From positions 1-11,638 of the forward strand of contig CADBMQ010000218.1 of assembly GCA_902795765.1 (NCBI GenBank): DNA of 11,638 bases. Direction: 5' to 3'. The translations under genes and the position numbers were made by a program. The stretch comes from Oscillospiraceae bacterium. GTDB taxonomy: Bacteria > Bacillota > Clostridia > Oscillospirales > Acutalibacteraceae. Each line of letters begins with the position of its first letter. Position 1 is the stretch's first letter. The notes below the pieces were generated by a model. It had not been told where the DNA came from. It ran no database searches and was given only the letters and a program-made list of their open reading frames with translations. Below, piece after piece: positions 5,568 to 11,638 of this stretch.

Positions 5568-7425
5568 ATCTTGTAAAGTATATAATCAAAACAGAAACAT
5601 CAGCAGGTGAAACACCCGAAATTCGAGCCGCTTGACCAATATTTTCAGGACGCAACTTGTTGAGTTTCTCACGAGCCTCCAAACGCAGACCGTTAATCGA
5701 GTTATAGTCGAAATCTCTCGGCAAACTCATCTTTTCCAAACGAGCCGCCTCTTTGATTTGAGCATTCTGTCGCTTGATATAACCTTCGTATTTCAACGCA
5801 ATTTGAGCCGTTTCAAGAATTTCAGCAGACAAATTCGGACGATCCACATCAATCTCGGTCAAATCGCTATATCCGAGTTGCGGACGGCGAATAAGGTCAG
5901 CGAGTTTCACACCCGTATTAACAACGGTTGTAACCTTGTCGGACAGAATGCGATTAAGTTCGTCACTCGGTGAGAAGAAGGTAGTTTCTGCACGTTCCAT
6001 CTCGGCCTTAATTTGTGCCTGACGAGTGAGAAATTTCTCATAATCCTTTTCGCTGATAAGACCTAACGAGTGACCGATTTCCATAAGACGTTCATCAGCG
6101 TTATCATGACGCAAAAGCATACGATATTCCGAACGGGAAGTCATCATTCGATACGGTTCGTTGCAACCTTTTGTAACAAGATCGTCAATCAAAGTTCCAA
6201 TGTAACTCGACTGACGAGAAAGTGTAAACTCCTCACGGCCTAAAACCTTGTGAGCGGCATTAACACCTGCAACAAAGCCTTGAACAGCAGCTTCTTCATA
6301 ACCCGAAGAGCCGTTGAACTGACCTGCACCGTAAAGTCCCTCAATATCCTTGAATTCGAGAGTCGGACGCAGTCCTGTCGGGTCAACGCAGTCATATTCA
6401 ATCGCATAAGCGGTACGCATAATCTGTACATTTTCGAGTCCTTCAATAGTGCGATACATTTCGATTTGCACATCTTCGGGGAGTGATGACGACATACCTT
6501 GAAGATACATTTCTTCAGTGTCCTCGCCACACGGCTCAATGAAAAGCTGATGCCGTTTTTTGTCTTTAAAACGCATAATTTTGTCTTCAATACTCGGGCA
6601 GTATCGAGGTCCAATACCCTCAATATCACCTGCATAAAGTGGCGAACGATGTATATTTTTAAGAATAACTTCCTTTGTCTTTTCATTAGTCCACGCAATG
6701 TGGCAAACAGTTTTGTTCTTGACTGAATTTTCTGTCGAGTAAGAGAACGGACAGGGTGGCTCGTCACCGTATTGAACTTCCAGCTTGCTGAAATCAATGC
6801 TCGAACGCAGTACACGAGCAGGAGTACCCGTTTTAAAACGGCGAAGCGGAACATTCAAACGCCTAATCGCATTTGAAAGTTCTGTTGCCGCAAATAATCC
6901 GTCAGGGCCACTCTCGTAGTGTGTGTCGCCAATGAAAACCTTGCCCCCAAGATAAGTACCCGTGCAAATAACAACAGTTTTCGTGCGATACATAGCACCC
7001 AAACGAGTGACAACCTCAAAACCACCGTCAATCTTGCGAATATCGGTAATTTCTGCTTGTTTTAAAAGCAGATTATCTTGTTGTTCCAAAGTCTTTTTCA
7101 TTCGGTTAGCGTAACTTCTACGGTCAATCTGCGCACGAAGTGAATGTACCGCAGGGCCTTTACCACGGTTGAGCATTCTCGATTGAATAGACGTGTCATC
7201 AGCCGCACGTCCCATCTCGCCACCAAGAGCGTCAAGTTCACGAACGAGCTGACCTTTCGCAGTACCACCGATAGCGGGATTGCAAGGCAGATTGCCGACC
7301 GAATCGAGATTTATGGTAAAAATAATAGTGTTAGCACCAAGTCGGGCAGCAACCAAAGCCGCCTCGTTACCTGCGTGACCGGCACCAATGACCGCAACGT
7401 CAATGTCACCGACATAGTATTCCAT
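5566..7425 (-). CDS. mnmG: tRNA uridine-5-carboxymethylaminomethyl(34) synthesis enzyme MnmG (GidA)
   Basis: MnmG is the FAD-containing partner of the GTPase MnmE; together they build the cmnm5 or nm5 group on U34 of certain tRNAs using methylene-tetrahydrofolate and glycine or ammonium. The protein is full length (619 residues; family about 620-630). It shows the dinucleotide-binding VAVIGAGHAGNEAA (10-23), NLPCNPAIGGTAKGQLVRE (45-63), RMLNRGKGPAV (83-93), VICTGTYLGG (152-161), FKTGTPAR (197-204), GPRYCPSIEDKIMRF (272-286) with the conserved Cys276, a second FAD contact GLYGAGQFNGSSGYEEAA (363-380) and a helical C-terminal domain (about 440-619) used for MnmE and tRNA contact. ATG 7425 has AAAGGA upstream. 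It lies 28 bases after an alpha/beta hydrolase gene on the same strand with no promoter seen between. mnmE and rsmG, frequent neighbours of mnmG, are not in the window. Confidence 0.98.
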   Translation of the reverse strand: MEYYVGDIDVAVIGAGHAGNEAALVAARLGANTIIFTINLDSVGNLPCNPAIGGTAKGQLVRELDALGGEMGRAADDTSIQSRMLNRGKGPAVHSLRAQIDRRSYANRMKKTLEQQDNLLLKQAEITDIRKIDGGFEVVTRLGAMYRTKTVVICTGTYLGGKVFIGDTHYESGPDGLFAATELSNAIRRLNVPLRRFKTGTPARVLRSSIDFSKLEVQYGDEPPCPFSYSTENSVKNKTVCHIAWTNEKTKEVILKNIHRSPLYAGDIEGIGPRYCPSIEDKIMRFKDKKRHQLFIEPCGEDTEEMYLQGMSSSLPEDVQIEMYRTIEGLENVQIMRTAYAIEYDCVDPTGLRPTLEFKDIEGLYGAGQFNGSSGYEEAAVQGFVAGVNAAHKVLGREEFTLSRQSSYIGTLIDDLVTKGCNEPYRMMTSRSEYRMLLRHDNADERLMEIGHSLGLISEKDYEKFLTRQAQIKAEMERAETTFFSPSDELNRILSDKVTTVVNTGVKLADLIRRPQLGYSDLTEIDVDRPNLSAEILETAQIALKYEGYIKRQNAQIKEAARLEKMSLPRDFDYNSINGLRLEAREKLNKLRPENIGQAARISGVSPADVSVLIIYFTR

Positions 7426-7453
7426 TAAAAAACCAATCCTTTTAAACTAAAAT

Positions 7454-8242
7454 TTATTTAAAAAATTGCATCAATCTTTGCTTGTAGTCAGTCGCCTCGT
7501 CATAAGTGGCGTGGTAGCCGTTTTCATAAATATATGACTCACAACCGAGTTTTTCAATAATTTCGAGTGAACCGTTAACACCCAAAACGTTGTCCTTTTT
7601 AGCACCTAATACCAAAACAGGGCATTTGATTTCCGAGAGCCTGTCATAAGCATTAAAATCAAACATTGACTCGACAAATATAGCAAATCTGTCGCACTCT
7701 TCTGCCGTTCCATTTTTCTCAATCAACGGCAATGCATCTTTAAGCGAGTCCAAAAACTCAGGCGAATACATTTTGAAAAAACAGTCGTGATTAAGTGCCT
7801 GAACATCGTGTAAATTAGCGAGTTCAAGCCAATTTCTCAAAGACTTGTCGGATAATTCGTTTGGTCTTGACATAGTTGAGCCAAGCACCAACTTTCCAAC
7901 CAAGTCGGGATGATTGGCAGCGAGAAATTGCGAAATCATACCACCTTGCGATGCTCCGAAAACGTATGCATTTGAAATGCCGATCGAACGCATAGCAACT
8001 GCCGTATCGTCAGCCATTTGTTCAAGCGAGTAACCTTGTTGAACATTCTTTCGTCTGTCGAAAACAAAAACTGTGTAGTCCTCTGCAAAATCGCAGTAAG
8101 CGTCTGCAATAGCCTTTGCCGACAGAGTAATACTTTTAAGACTAATACCGGGAATCATAACGAAATATTTAGAACCACTGCCGAATTTAATGTAATCCAT
8201 TTGAAAGCCGTTACATTCAGCAGTACCAATACTGTAATTCAT
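7454..8242 (-). CDS. Alpha/beta hydrolase upstream of mnmG
   Basis: A 262-residue alpha/beta hydrolase, predicted cytoplasmic (no signal peptide or membrane span). It carries an oxyanion region FVMIPGISL (27-35), FDRRKN (61-66), nucleophile elbow FGASQGGM (95-102, Ser98), a cap of about 125-200, the acid in LGAKKDNVLG (Asp217) and the base in NGYHATYDE (His244). The Ser-Asp-His triad is therefore intact. It is of the general type that includes pimeloyl-ACP methyl ester carboxylesterase-like and haloperoxidase-like enzymes, and is not closely similar to the hydrolase at 718-1473 (elbow GASQGG against GHSNGG). The natural substrate cannot be told. ATG 8242 follows an AGGAAAAGAG ribosome site and a well-placed promoter, and the gene is probably co-transcribed with mnmG. 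The reason for this pairing is not apparent. Confidence 0.9.
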   Translation of the reverse strand: MNYSIGTAECNGFQMDYIKFGSGSKYFVMIPGISLKSITLSAKAIADAYCDFAEDYTVFVFDRRKNVQQGYSLEQMADDTAVAMRSIGISNAYVFGASQGGMISQFLAANHPDLVGKLVLGSTMSRPNELSDKSLRNWLELANLHDVQALNHDCFFKMYSPEFLDSLKDALPLIEKNGTAEECDRFAIFVESMFDFNAYDRLSEIKCPVLVLGAKKDNVLGVNGSLEIIEKLGCESYIYENGYHATYDEATDYKQRLMQFFK

Positions 8243-8276
8243 ATAAAAAACTCTTTTCCTAAAATCTAATAAAAAT

Positions 8277-8305
8277 ATTATACTACACTAATAGGTTAAA
8301 AGCAA
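8277..8305 (-). promoter_or_regulatory. Sigma-A type promoter for the hydrolase-mnmG unit
   Basis: Read on the minus strand, TTGCTT (8305-8300) and TATAAT (8282-8277) are separated by exactly 17 bases, with an A/T-rich start region after it. The -10 box is a perfect consensus. It sits just after the aldolase terminator and 35 bases before ATG 8242. No clear operator repeat overlaps it. Confidence 0.8.
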
Positions 8306-8310
8306 GTTAT

Positions 8311-8344
8311 AAAAAAGAAAAGTGACGGTGAAAACCGTCACTTT
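8311..8344 (-). terminator. Rho-independent terminator after the aldolase gene
   Basis: A perfect 9-bp stem, AGTGACGGT (8321-8329) with ACCGTCACT (8334-8342), loop GAAA (plus strand), extended by A/T pairs. On the minus strand it is followed by TTTCTTTTTT, so it ends the sugar operon 5 bases after the aldolase stop. The tail in the plus direction is weak (three T). Confidence 0.9.
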
Positions 8345-8348
8345 AAAA

Positions 8349-9176
8349 TTAGATATTTGCAAAAACTTTCATCGCGCGTTTAACATCTTCACGCATAGCG
8401 TTTTCTGCGTCACGCAAAGCATCGTGCAGTTGGTCATATTGTTTGCCCGAAATAGCCGCTCCACCTGCTTTTGCCATATAGGTGTAGTAGTTGACCTTGC
8501 GAACACCACGGCTTACAACCTCACGATAATCCTTTTCACTAACACCGCTACCACCATGCATAACGATAGGAACGGAAACCATTGAATGAATTTTGGAAAG
8601 TCGCTCAAAATCGAGTTTCGGCTCATCTTTGTAGAAGCCGTGAGCCGTACCGAACGCACAAGCGAGAGCGTCAATGCCTGTTGCATTAACAAAACGAACG
8701 GCCGCATCGGGATTGGTGTAGATAGATGAATCGCCACCACCCGTACCCTCACGAGCACCCGTAGAGCCAATCTCTGCCTCAACCGAAGCATCGGTTTCTT
8801 TTGCCATTTCAACTGCCTTTATGGTGTTTTGAGTGTTTTCGTCTTCCGACAGAGCAGAGCCGTCATACATAACCGAGGTAAAACCGAGTTTGAGACCACG
8901 CTCAACGTAATCAAGATCTGTTCCGTGATCCAAATGAACGCAAACGGGAACGGAAGCATTTTTTGCGAGCATCAACATAATCGGAGCAATTTCGTTCATT
9001 TTGCAAAGTCCCATTTCCTCGTGAACTTGTGCGTGCATAACGATAACCGGCAAATTAAGTTCTTCTGTCGCACCGATAACGGCTTGAAGTGAAGTAAGGT
9101 TCGGTGTATTAAACGAACCGATTGCAATATTTTTTTGATTTGCAATTTCAAGAATTTCTTTTAAAGTAACAAGCAT
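8349..9176 (-). CDS. Class II (zinc-dependent) ketose-phosphate aldolase, FBA/tagatose-bisphosphate aldolase family
   Basis: Class II aldolases split ketose phosphates into dihydroxyacetone phosphate and an aldehyde, using zinc. The 275-residue length suits the KbaY/GatY/FbaA group. Seen in order: AIGSFNTPNL (18-27), VHLDHGTDLDYV (80-91) with catalytic Asp83 and zinc ligand His84, SVMYDGSALSEDEN (101-114), SVEAEIGSTG (131-140, conserved Glu), AFGTAHGFY (174-182, His179 zinc ligand), VMHGGSGV (205-212, His207 zinc ligand and phosphate loop). The following phosphate-binding strand reads KVNYYTYM (227-234) where classical enzymes have a KxNxxTD/E form. All catalytic residues are present, so the enzyme should be active, but the ketose may not be fructose or tagatose bisphosphate. 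ATG 9176 uses AAAGAGG, overlapping the stop of the epimerase-like gene, 12 bases upstream. As third gene of the sugar operon it probably cleaves the phosphorylated product of the kinase. Confidence 0.93.
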   Translation of the reverse strand: MLVTLKEILEIANQKNIAIGSFNTPNLTSLQAVIGATEELNLPVIVMHAQVHEEMGLCKMNEIAPIMLMLAKNASVPVCVHLDHGTDLDYVERGLKLGFTSVMYDGSALSEDENTQNTIKAVEMAKETDASVEAEIGSTGAREGTGGGDSSIYTNPDAAVRFVNATGIDALACAFGTAHGFYKDEPKLDFERLSKIHSMVSVPIVMHGGSGVSEKDYREVVSRGVRKVNYYTYMAKAGGAAISGKQYDQLHDALRDAENAMREDVKRAMKVFANI

Positions 9177-9188
9177 AATAAACCCTCT

Positions 9189-10166
9189 TTATCTTTCAGT
9201 AAATTCAAAAGTAACACCTGTAACAGCACTTTCATTCGGCTTCAAAAATTTGAGTTCACCGTTTTTGCGTAAAACGTCACGACCGTCTGCCGTGCAGTTA
9301 CCTGGTTCAAGTCCCATAACATAGTCACGTTTGCCCATCATCTTCCATTGAATGAACTTCGGCAACTGCGACTTTTTATATTTCAAATTCACACCCTTGT
9401 TGATGTCGGGATTGTAAATTCCAATATTACATACATCGTTTTCATCTGCCACATCATAATAGTAGCAACACTCTTCATAATTTGACTGCGGAACTTCGCT
9501 TTCGAGAGCCGTATTCATATATTCTTCTGCGTGTTCGTTTCTCGAAACTGATGAGTTGTTTGGAATATTCAACACGCTGTTTTCACTCAAAAGAGGATAA
9601 CCAATATTGCAGTGATAAAGAATCATATATGGACTGTCGCAATCCGACTTGTTGCAAACAGTATCGCAAACAGTAATCTCATTTTTCAAATATGAAAAAG
9701 TGTAAACACGCTTCATAACGAGTTTTCTGCCAAAGATTTGCTCGTCCGAAATAGTTAAATAAACTTTTATGTTATCGTCAGTTTCTTCAATGCCGTTCAA
9801 AACAGACGGAGTGTTCGAAATAGTGCCGTGGAGTGGCAAAACTTCGCCATCATCTGTGCAAGGATTACCAACCGCAGTCAGACCGCAAGTTGTGAAAAAT
9901 CCTGCGGTAAATGACTTTAAGAAACCTGCACCGACATTGTCATAATACTTCGGTGAAACATAACCGCAAGGCGAAAAATAGCCCATATTGTCGCCTTTAA
10001 AAGTCACTCTCGACAAGTCGCCACAACGGTCGAGTGAAATCCACGCATCAAGTCCGAGTCCGTTTCGCACCTGTAAAAAGTGCATTCCGTCACCCTTGCC
10101 ACGTTGCAAAACATATTCTTCTGCACCACGAACTTGAAGTGGTGAACCAACGTAATTGTACATCAT
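9189..10166 (-). CDS. DUF4432 / aldose 1-epimerase-like sugar-binding protein
   Basis: A 325-residue all-beta protein of the galactose mutarotase superfamily, DUF4432 branch. The visible hallmarks are SLDRCGDLS (44-52), SPCGYVSP (65-72), FTAGFFTTCGL (86-96), LPLHGTISNTP (110-120), YHCNIGYPLL (184-193) and GLEPGN (285-290). His113, His185 and Glu287 occupy the positions expected for the sugar-binding and catalytic His/His/Glu of mutarotases. No signal peptide, so it is cytoplasmic. Mutarotases interconvert alpha and beta anomers; for DUF4432 members the activity is mostly assigned by similarity. The start ATG (10166) overlaps the kinase stop in an ATGA, and AAAGGGG lies 5 bases before it inside the kinase gene. 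A second ATG follows directly (10163), so the start could be one codon later. Context places it as the sugar-preparing step of the kinase-aldolase route. Confidence 0.9.
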   Translation of the reverse strand: MMYNYVGSPLQVRGAEEYVLQRGKGDGMHFLQVRNGLGLDAWISLDRCGDLSRVTFKGDNMGYFSPCGYVSPKYYDNVGAGFLKSFTAGFFTTCGLTAVGNPCTDDGEVLPLHGTISNTPSVLNGIEETDDNIKVYLTISDEQIFGRKLVMKRVYTFSYLKNEITVCDTVCNKSDCDSPYMILYHCNIGYPLLSENSVLNIPNNSSVSRNEHAEEYMNTALESEVPQSNYEECCYYYDVADENDVCNIGIYNPDINKGVNLKYKKSQLPKFIQWKMMGKRDYVMGLEPGNCTADGRDVLRKNGELKFLKPNESAVTGVTFEFTER

Positions 10167-10178
10167 CTCAACCCCTTT
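10163..10178 (-). promoter_or_regulatory. ATGA stop/start overlap with internal ribosome binding site
   Basis: The kinase TGA (10165-10163) and epimerase-like ATG (10166-10164) share bases as ATGA. AAAGGGG (10178-10172) precedes it within the kinase coding region. This is the usual arrangement for translational coupling and equal dosage of the two proteins. Confidence 0.8.
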
Positions 10179-11638
10179 ACTGCATCATACAAACCGCAGT
10201 AAGATTTGTATAGTTTATTATAAATCTCGTGTCTGTCGGCATTCGGCTCGTAAACCTTTCTCACATTTGCCATCTTTCCGACTGTGCTTTCAAGATTGTC
10301 GTAAATCCCAATCGCACAACCAGCCAAAGCCACAGTACCTGCCGCACCGATTTCCTTGCAACCGAGAGCAGTAAGACTAATTCCCGACACATCTGCCTTA
10401 ATTTGCAACCAAACATCAGAAGTAGCACCGCCACCCGTTGCACGAATTTCGTGTATCTTTCCCGAAGCCTTTTCAAGCAACTCAAAATTGAGACGCATTT
10501 CGTAGGAAGTGCCTTCCATAAGAGCCTTGTAAATGTCGAATTTAGTGGTTTCGAGTGTAATGCCAACAAAAGCAGCCTTTGACTCCATATCCATATACGG
10601 GGTACAAGCACCTGCAAAATGAGGCAAAACCAATATTTCGCTCGGCTCTGTTTTGACAGAACTATCGAGCAACGCATACGCGTTTTTGCCTTCACGCAAA
10701 GCCTTTTCCGACTCACTTTCAAAGAAGTTATCTCTAAACCATTTAAGTGTCGCACCGCCTGTATATGAAAGCGCATAACACGCAAACTTGCCGTCAAGAT
10801 ACGGCACAACCGAGTAACCGCAGTCATAAAATTGTACGTCAGTCGGCAGATTATCCATAACAACGGGGATACATTCAACAGTACCCGTGCCGTCCATAGC
10901 AGAACCACAGTCGAACACACCCGAACCAATCATACCCGCAACCTGGTCGTGACAACCGTTTACAACGGCAAATTTGTAGTCGATATTGAGTTCGGTCATA
11001 ACGCTATCGGTAATATCACCTGCAATAGTACCTGCTAAAACGGGTTTCGACATCATTGCCATATCAATTTCGGCTTTGTCGAAAACTTCGTCAATCCAGG
11101 TCTTTTTGACAACATCAAAAGCACCTGTACGAGCGGCAAGCGAGTAGTCAATTTGAGCAACACCTGTTAGTGTATAGACAATAAAATCTTCACCGAGCAA
11201 AATGCGTTTCGCCTTTTTGAAGTTGTCATTGTGACGAGCGAGCCACATAATCTTGTAAATGCTATACATCGAATGTGGCTTCACACCTGTAAGTTTCGTC
11301 AACTTCTCTTCGCCAATCACTTCGCACAAACTCAAACGCTCGTCCTCGCCTCTCGGGTCGGTGTAGAGCATTGAGCGACAGAGAATATTGTCGTTCTCGT
11401 CAAGCAAAGCGAAAGTTTCGCCAAAACTTGTAACACCGAGAGCGTCAATATGATATTCGCTTGTCGCACGAGCCAAAAGTCGCATAACACCCGACTTCAC
11501 AACTGCAAAGTCGATTTCGTGTTGACCACCCGAGCGAACAACATCGTATTCCTCGTAGTAGGTCTGGCACAAGTTGGCATTCTCGTCATAAACCGCAATT
11601 TTACAACCTGTTGTGCCAATATCAAGTCCTGCAGAAAA
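10163..11638 (-). CDS. FGGY-family carbohydrate kinase (5' end just outside window)
   Basis: FGGY kinases phosphorylate ketoses or polyols with ATP. The frame stays open to the right edge, and the codons there spell GLDIGTTGCK (visible residues 4-13), the N-terminal phosphate-1 motif, so only a few codons are missing; the TTG at 11572 is not the start. 491 residues are visible (family about 490-520). Other motifs: GVTSFGETFALLDENDN (68-84), YTDPRG (92-97), GEDFIVYTLTG (149-159), NGCHDQVAGMIGSG (227-240) with catalytic Asp231, MDGTGTVE (248-255, second phosphate motif), SYTGGATLKWF (291-301) and the FGGY signature TGGGATSDVWLQIKADVSG (401-419). True xylulokinases carry a QMHG-type substrate motif where this has SFGE, so I do not call it XylB; the ketose or polyol used is unknown. 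It is the first visible gene of an operon with the overlapping mutarotase-like gene and the aldolase; any promoter, regulator or transporter lies to the right of the window. Confidence 0.92.
   Translation of the reverse strand, partial: FSAGLDIGTTGCKIAVYDENANLCQTYYEEYDVVRSGGQHEIDFAVVKSGVMRLLARATSEYHIDALGVTSFGETFALLDENDNILCRSMLYTDPRGEDERLSLCEVIGEEKLTKLTGVKPHSMYSIYKIMWLARHNDNFKKAKRILLGEDFIVYTLTGVAQIDYSLAARTGAFDVVKKTWIDEVFDKAEIDMAMMSKPVLAGTIAGDITDSVMTELNIDYKFAVVNGCHDQVAGMIGSGVFDCGSAMDGTGTVECIPVVMDNLPTDVQFYDCGYSVVPYLDGKFACYALSYTGGATLKWFRDNFFESESEKALREGKNAYALLDSSVKTEPSEILVLPHFAGACTPYMDMESKAAFVGITLETTKFDIYKALMEGTSYEMRLNFELLEKASGKIHEIRATGGGATSDVWLQIKADVSGISLTALGCKEIGAAGTVALAGCAIGIYDNLESTVGKMANVRKVYEPNADRHEIYNKLYKSYCGLYDAVKGLR

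Noticed and set aside
5345..5635. 96-residue open frame overlapping the end of mscL and the terminator
   Set aside because: It crosses the terminator hairpin and the mnmG end, is Lys/Arg-rich and has no ribosome site; a frame-shifted shadow of mscL.
6240..6854. 204-residue open frame on the minus strand in another frame of mnmG
   Set aside because: Overlaps the well-conserved MnmG core in the same strand; Arg/Leu/Val-rich shadow with no known motif.
8243..8348. Possible riboswitch or small RNA in the longest intergenic stretch
   Set aside because: The sequence is accounted for by a terminator hairpin, a promoter and a ribosome site; no further stem or conserved aptamer-like element is visible.
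10261..10929. 222-residue open frame within the FGGY kinase on the same strand
   Set aside because: Overlaps the FGGY signature region in a different frame; Arg/Leu/Val-rich composition, no start signal or family motif.
11570..11572. TTG as the start of the kinase
   Set aside because: The 22 codons to its right encode the essential GLDIGTTGCK phosphate-binding motif, so the real start lies beyond the window edge.

Overview
The window looks like chromosomal DNA from a low-GC Gram-positive anaerobe, most likely a gut-type member of the Clostridia (Oscillospirales/Ruminococcaceae-like). This is an inference from the AT-rich sequence, AAGGAG-type ribosome binding sites, TTG and GTG starts, short gene spacing and the Firmicutes-type gene neighbours. 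All genes read with the standard code. I see no insertion sequence, prophage, CRISPR array, tRNA or rRNA. Nearly every base is coding; the only intergenic stretch over 100 bases (8243-8348) holds one terminator and one promoter.

Left half, plus strand (1-5526): six genes in one direction with gaps of 0-42 bases and no internal terminator. They are the 3' end of typA (ribosome-associated GTPase), an alpha/beta hydrolase, a membrane-anchored MurF-like Mur ligase, a D-Ala-D-Ala ligase with a Gly/Lys-rich insertion, a hemolysin III/PAQR membrane protein and a MscL channel with an added C-terminal zinc ribbon. The theme is the cell envelope: the ligase pair suggests D-Ala-D-Ala synthesis and attachment, and the last two genes are integral membrane proteins. 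A strong bidirectional terminator (5536-5567) ends the block and also serves the convergent mnmG.

Middle, minus strand (8305 down to 5566): a near-consensus promoter (TTGCTT-17-TATAAT) reads into a second, unrelated alpha/beta hydrolase and then, 28 bases later, mnmG (tRNA wobble uridine modification).

Right, minus strand (11638 down to 8311): three tightly coupled sugar genes, in order of transcription an FGGY carbohydrate kinase (its first few codons lie off the right edge), a DUF4432/aldose-1-epimerase-like protein and a class II ketose-phosphate aldolase, closed by a Rho-independent terminator. They look like an epimerise-phosphorylate-cleave route for a sugar I cannot identify. The kinase lacks the xylulokinase QMHG-type signature and the aldolase has an unusual phosphate-site motif.

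The most interesting points are the hydrolase/membrane Mur ligase/Ddl cassette, in which the Mur ligase seems to have exchanged its UDP-substrate domain for membrane helices; the zinc-ribbon MscL; and the sugar operon of unknown substrate. None of these is shown to be a wholly new system. They are departures from the textbook families that can be tested.
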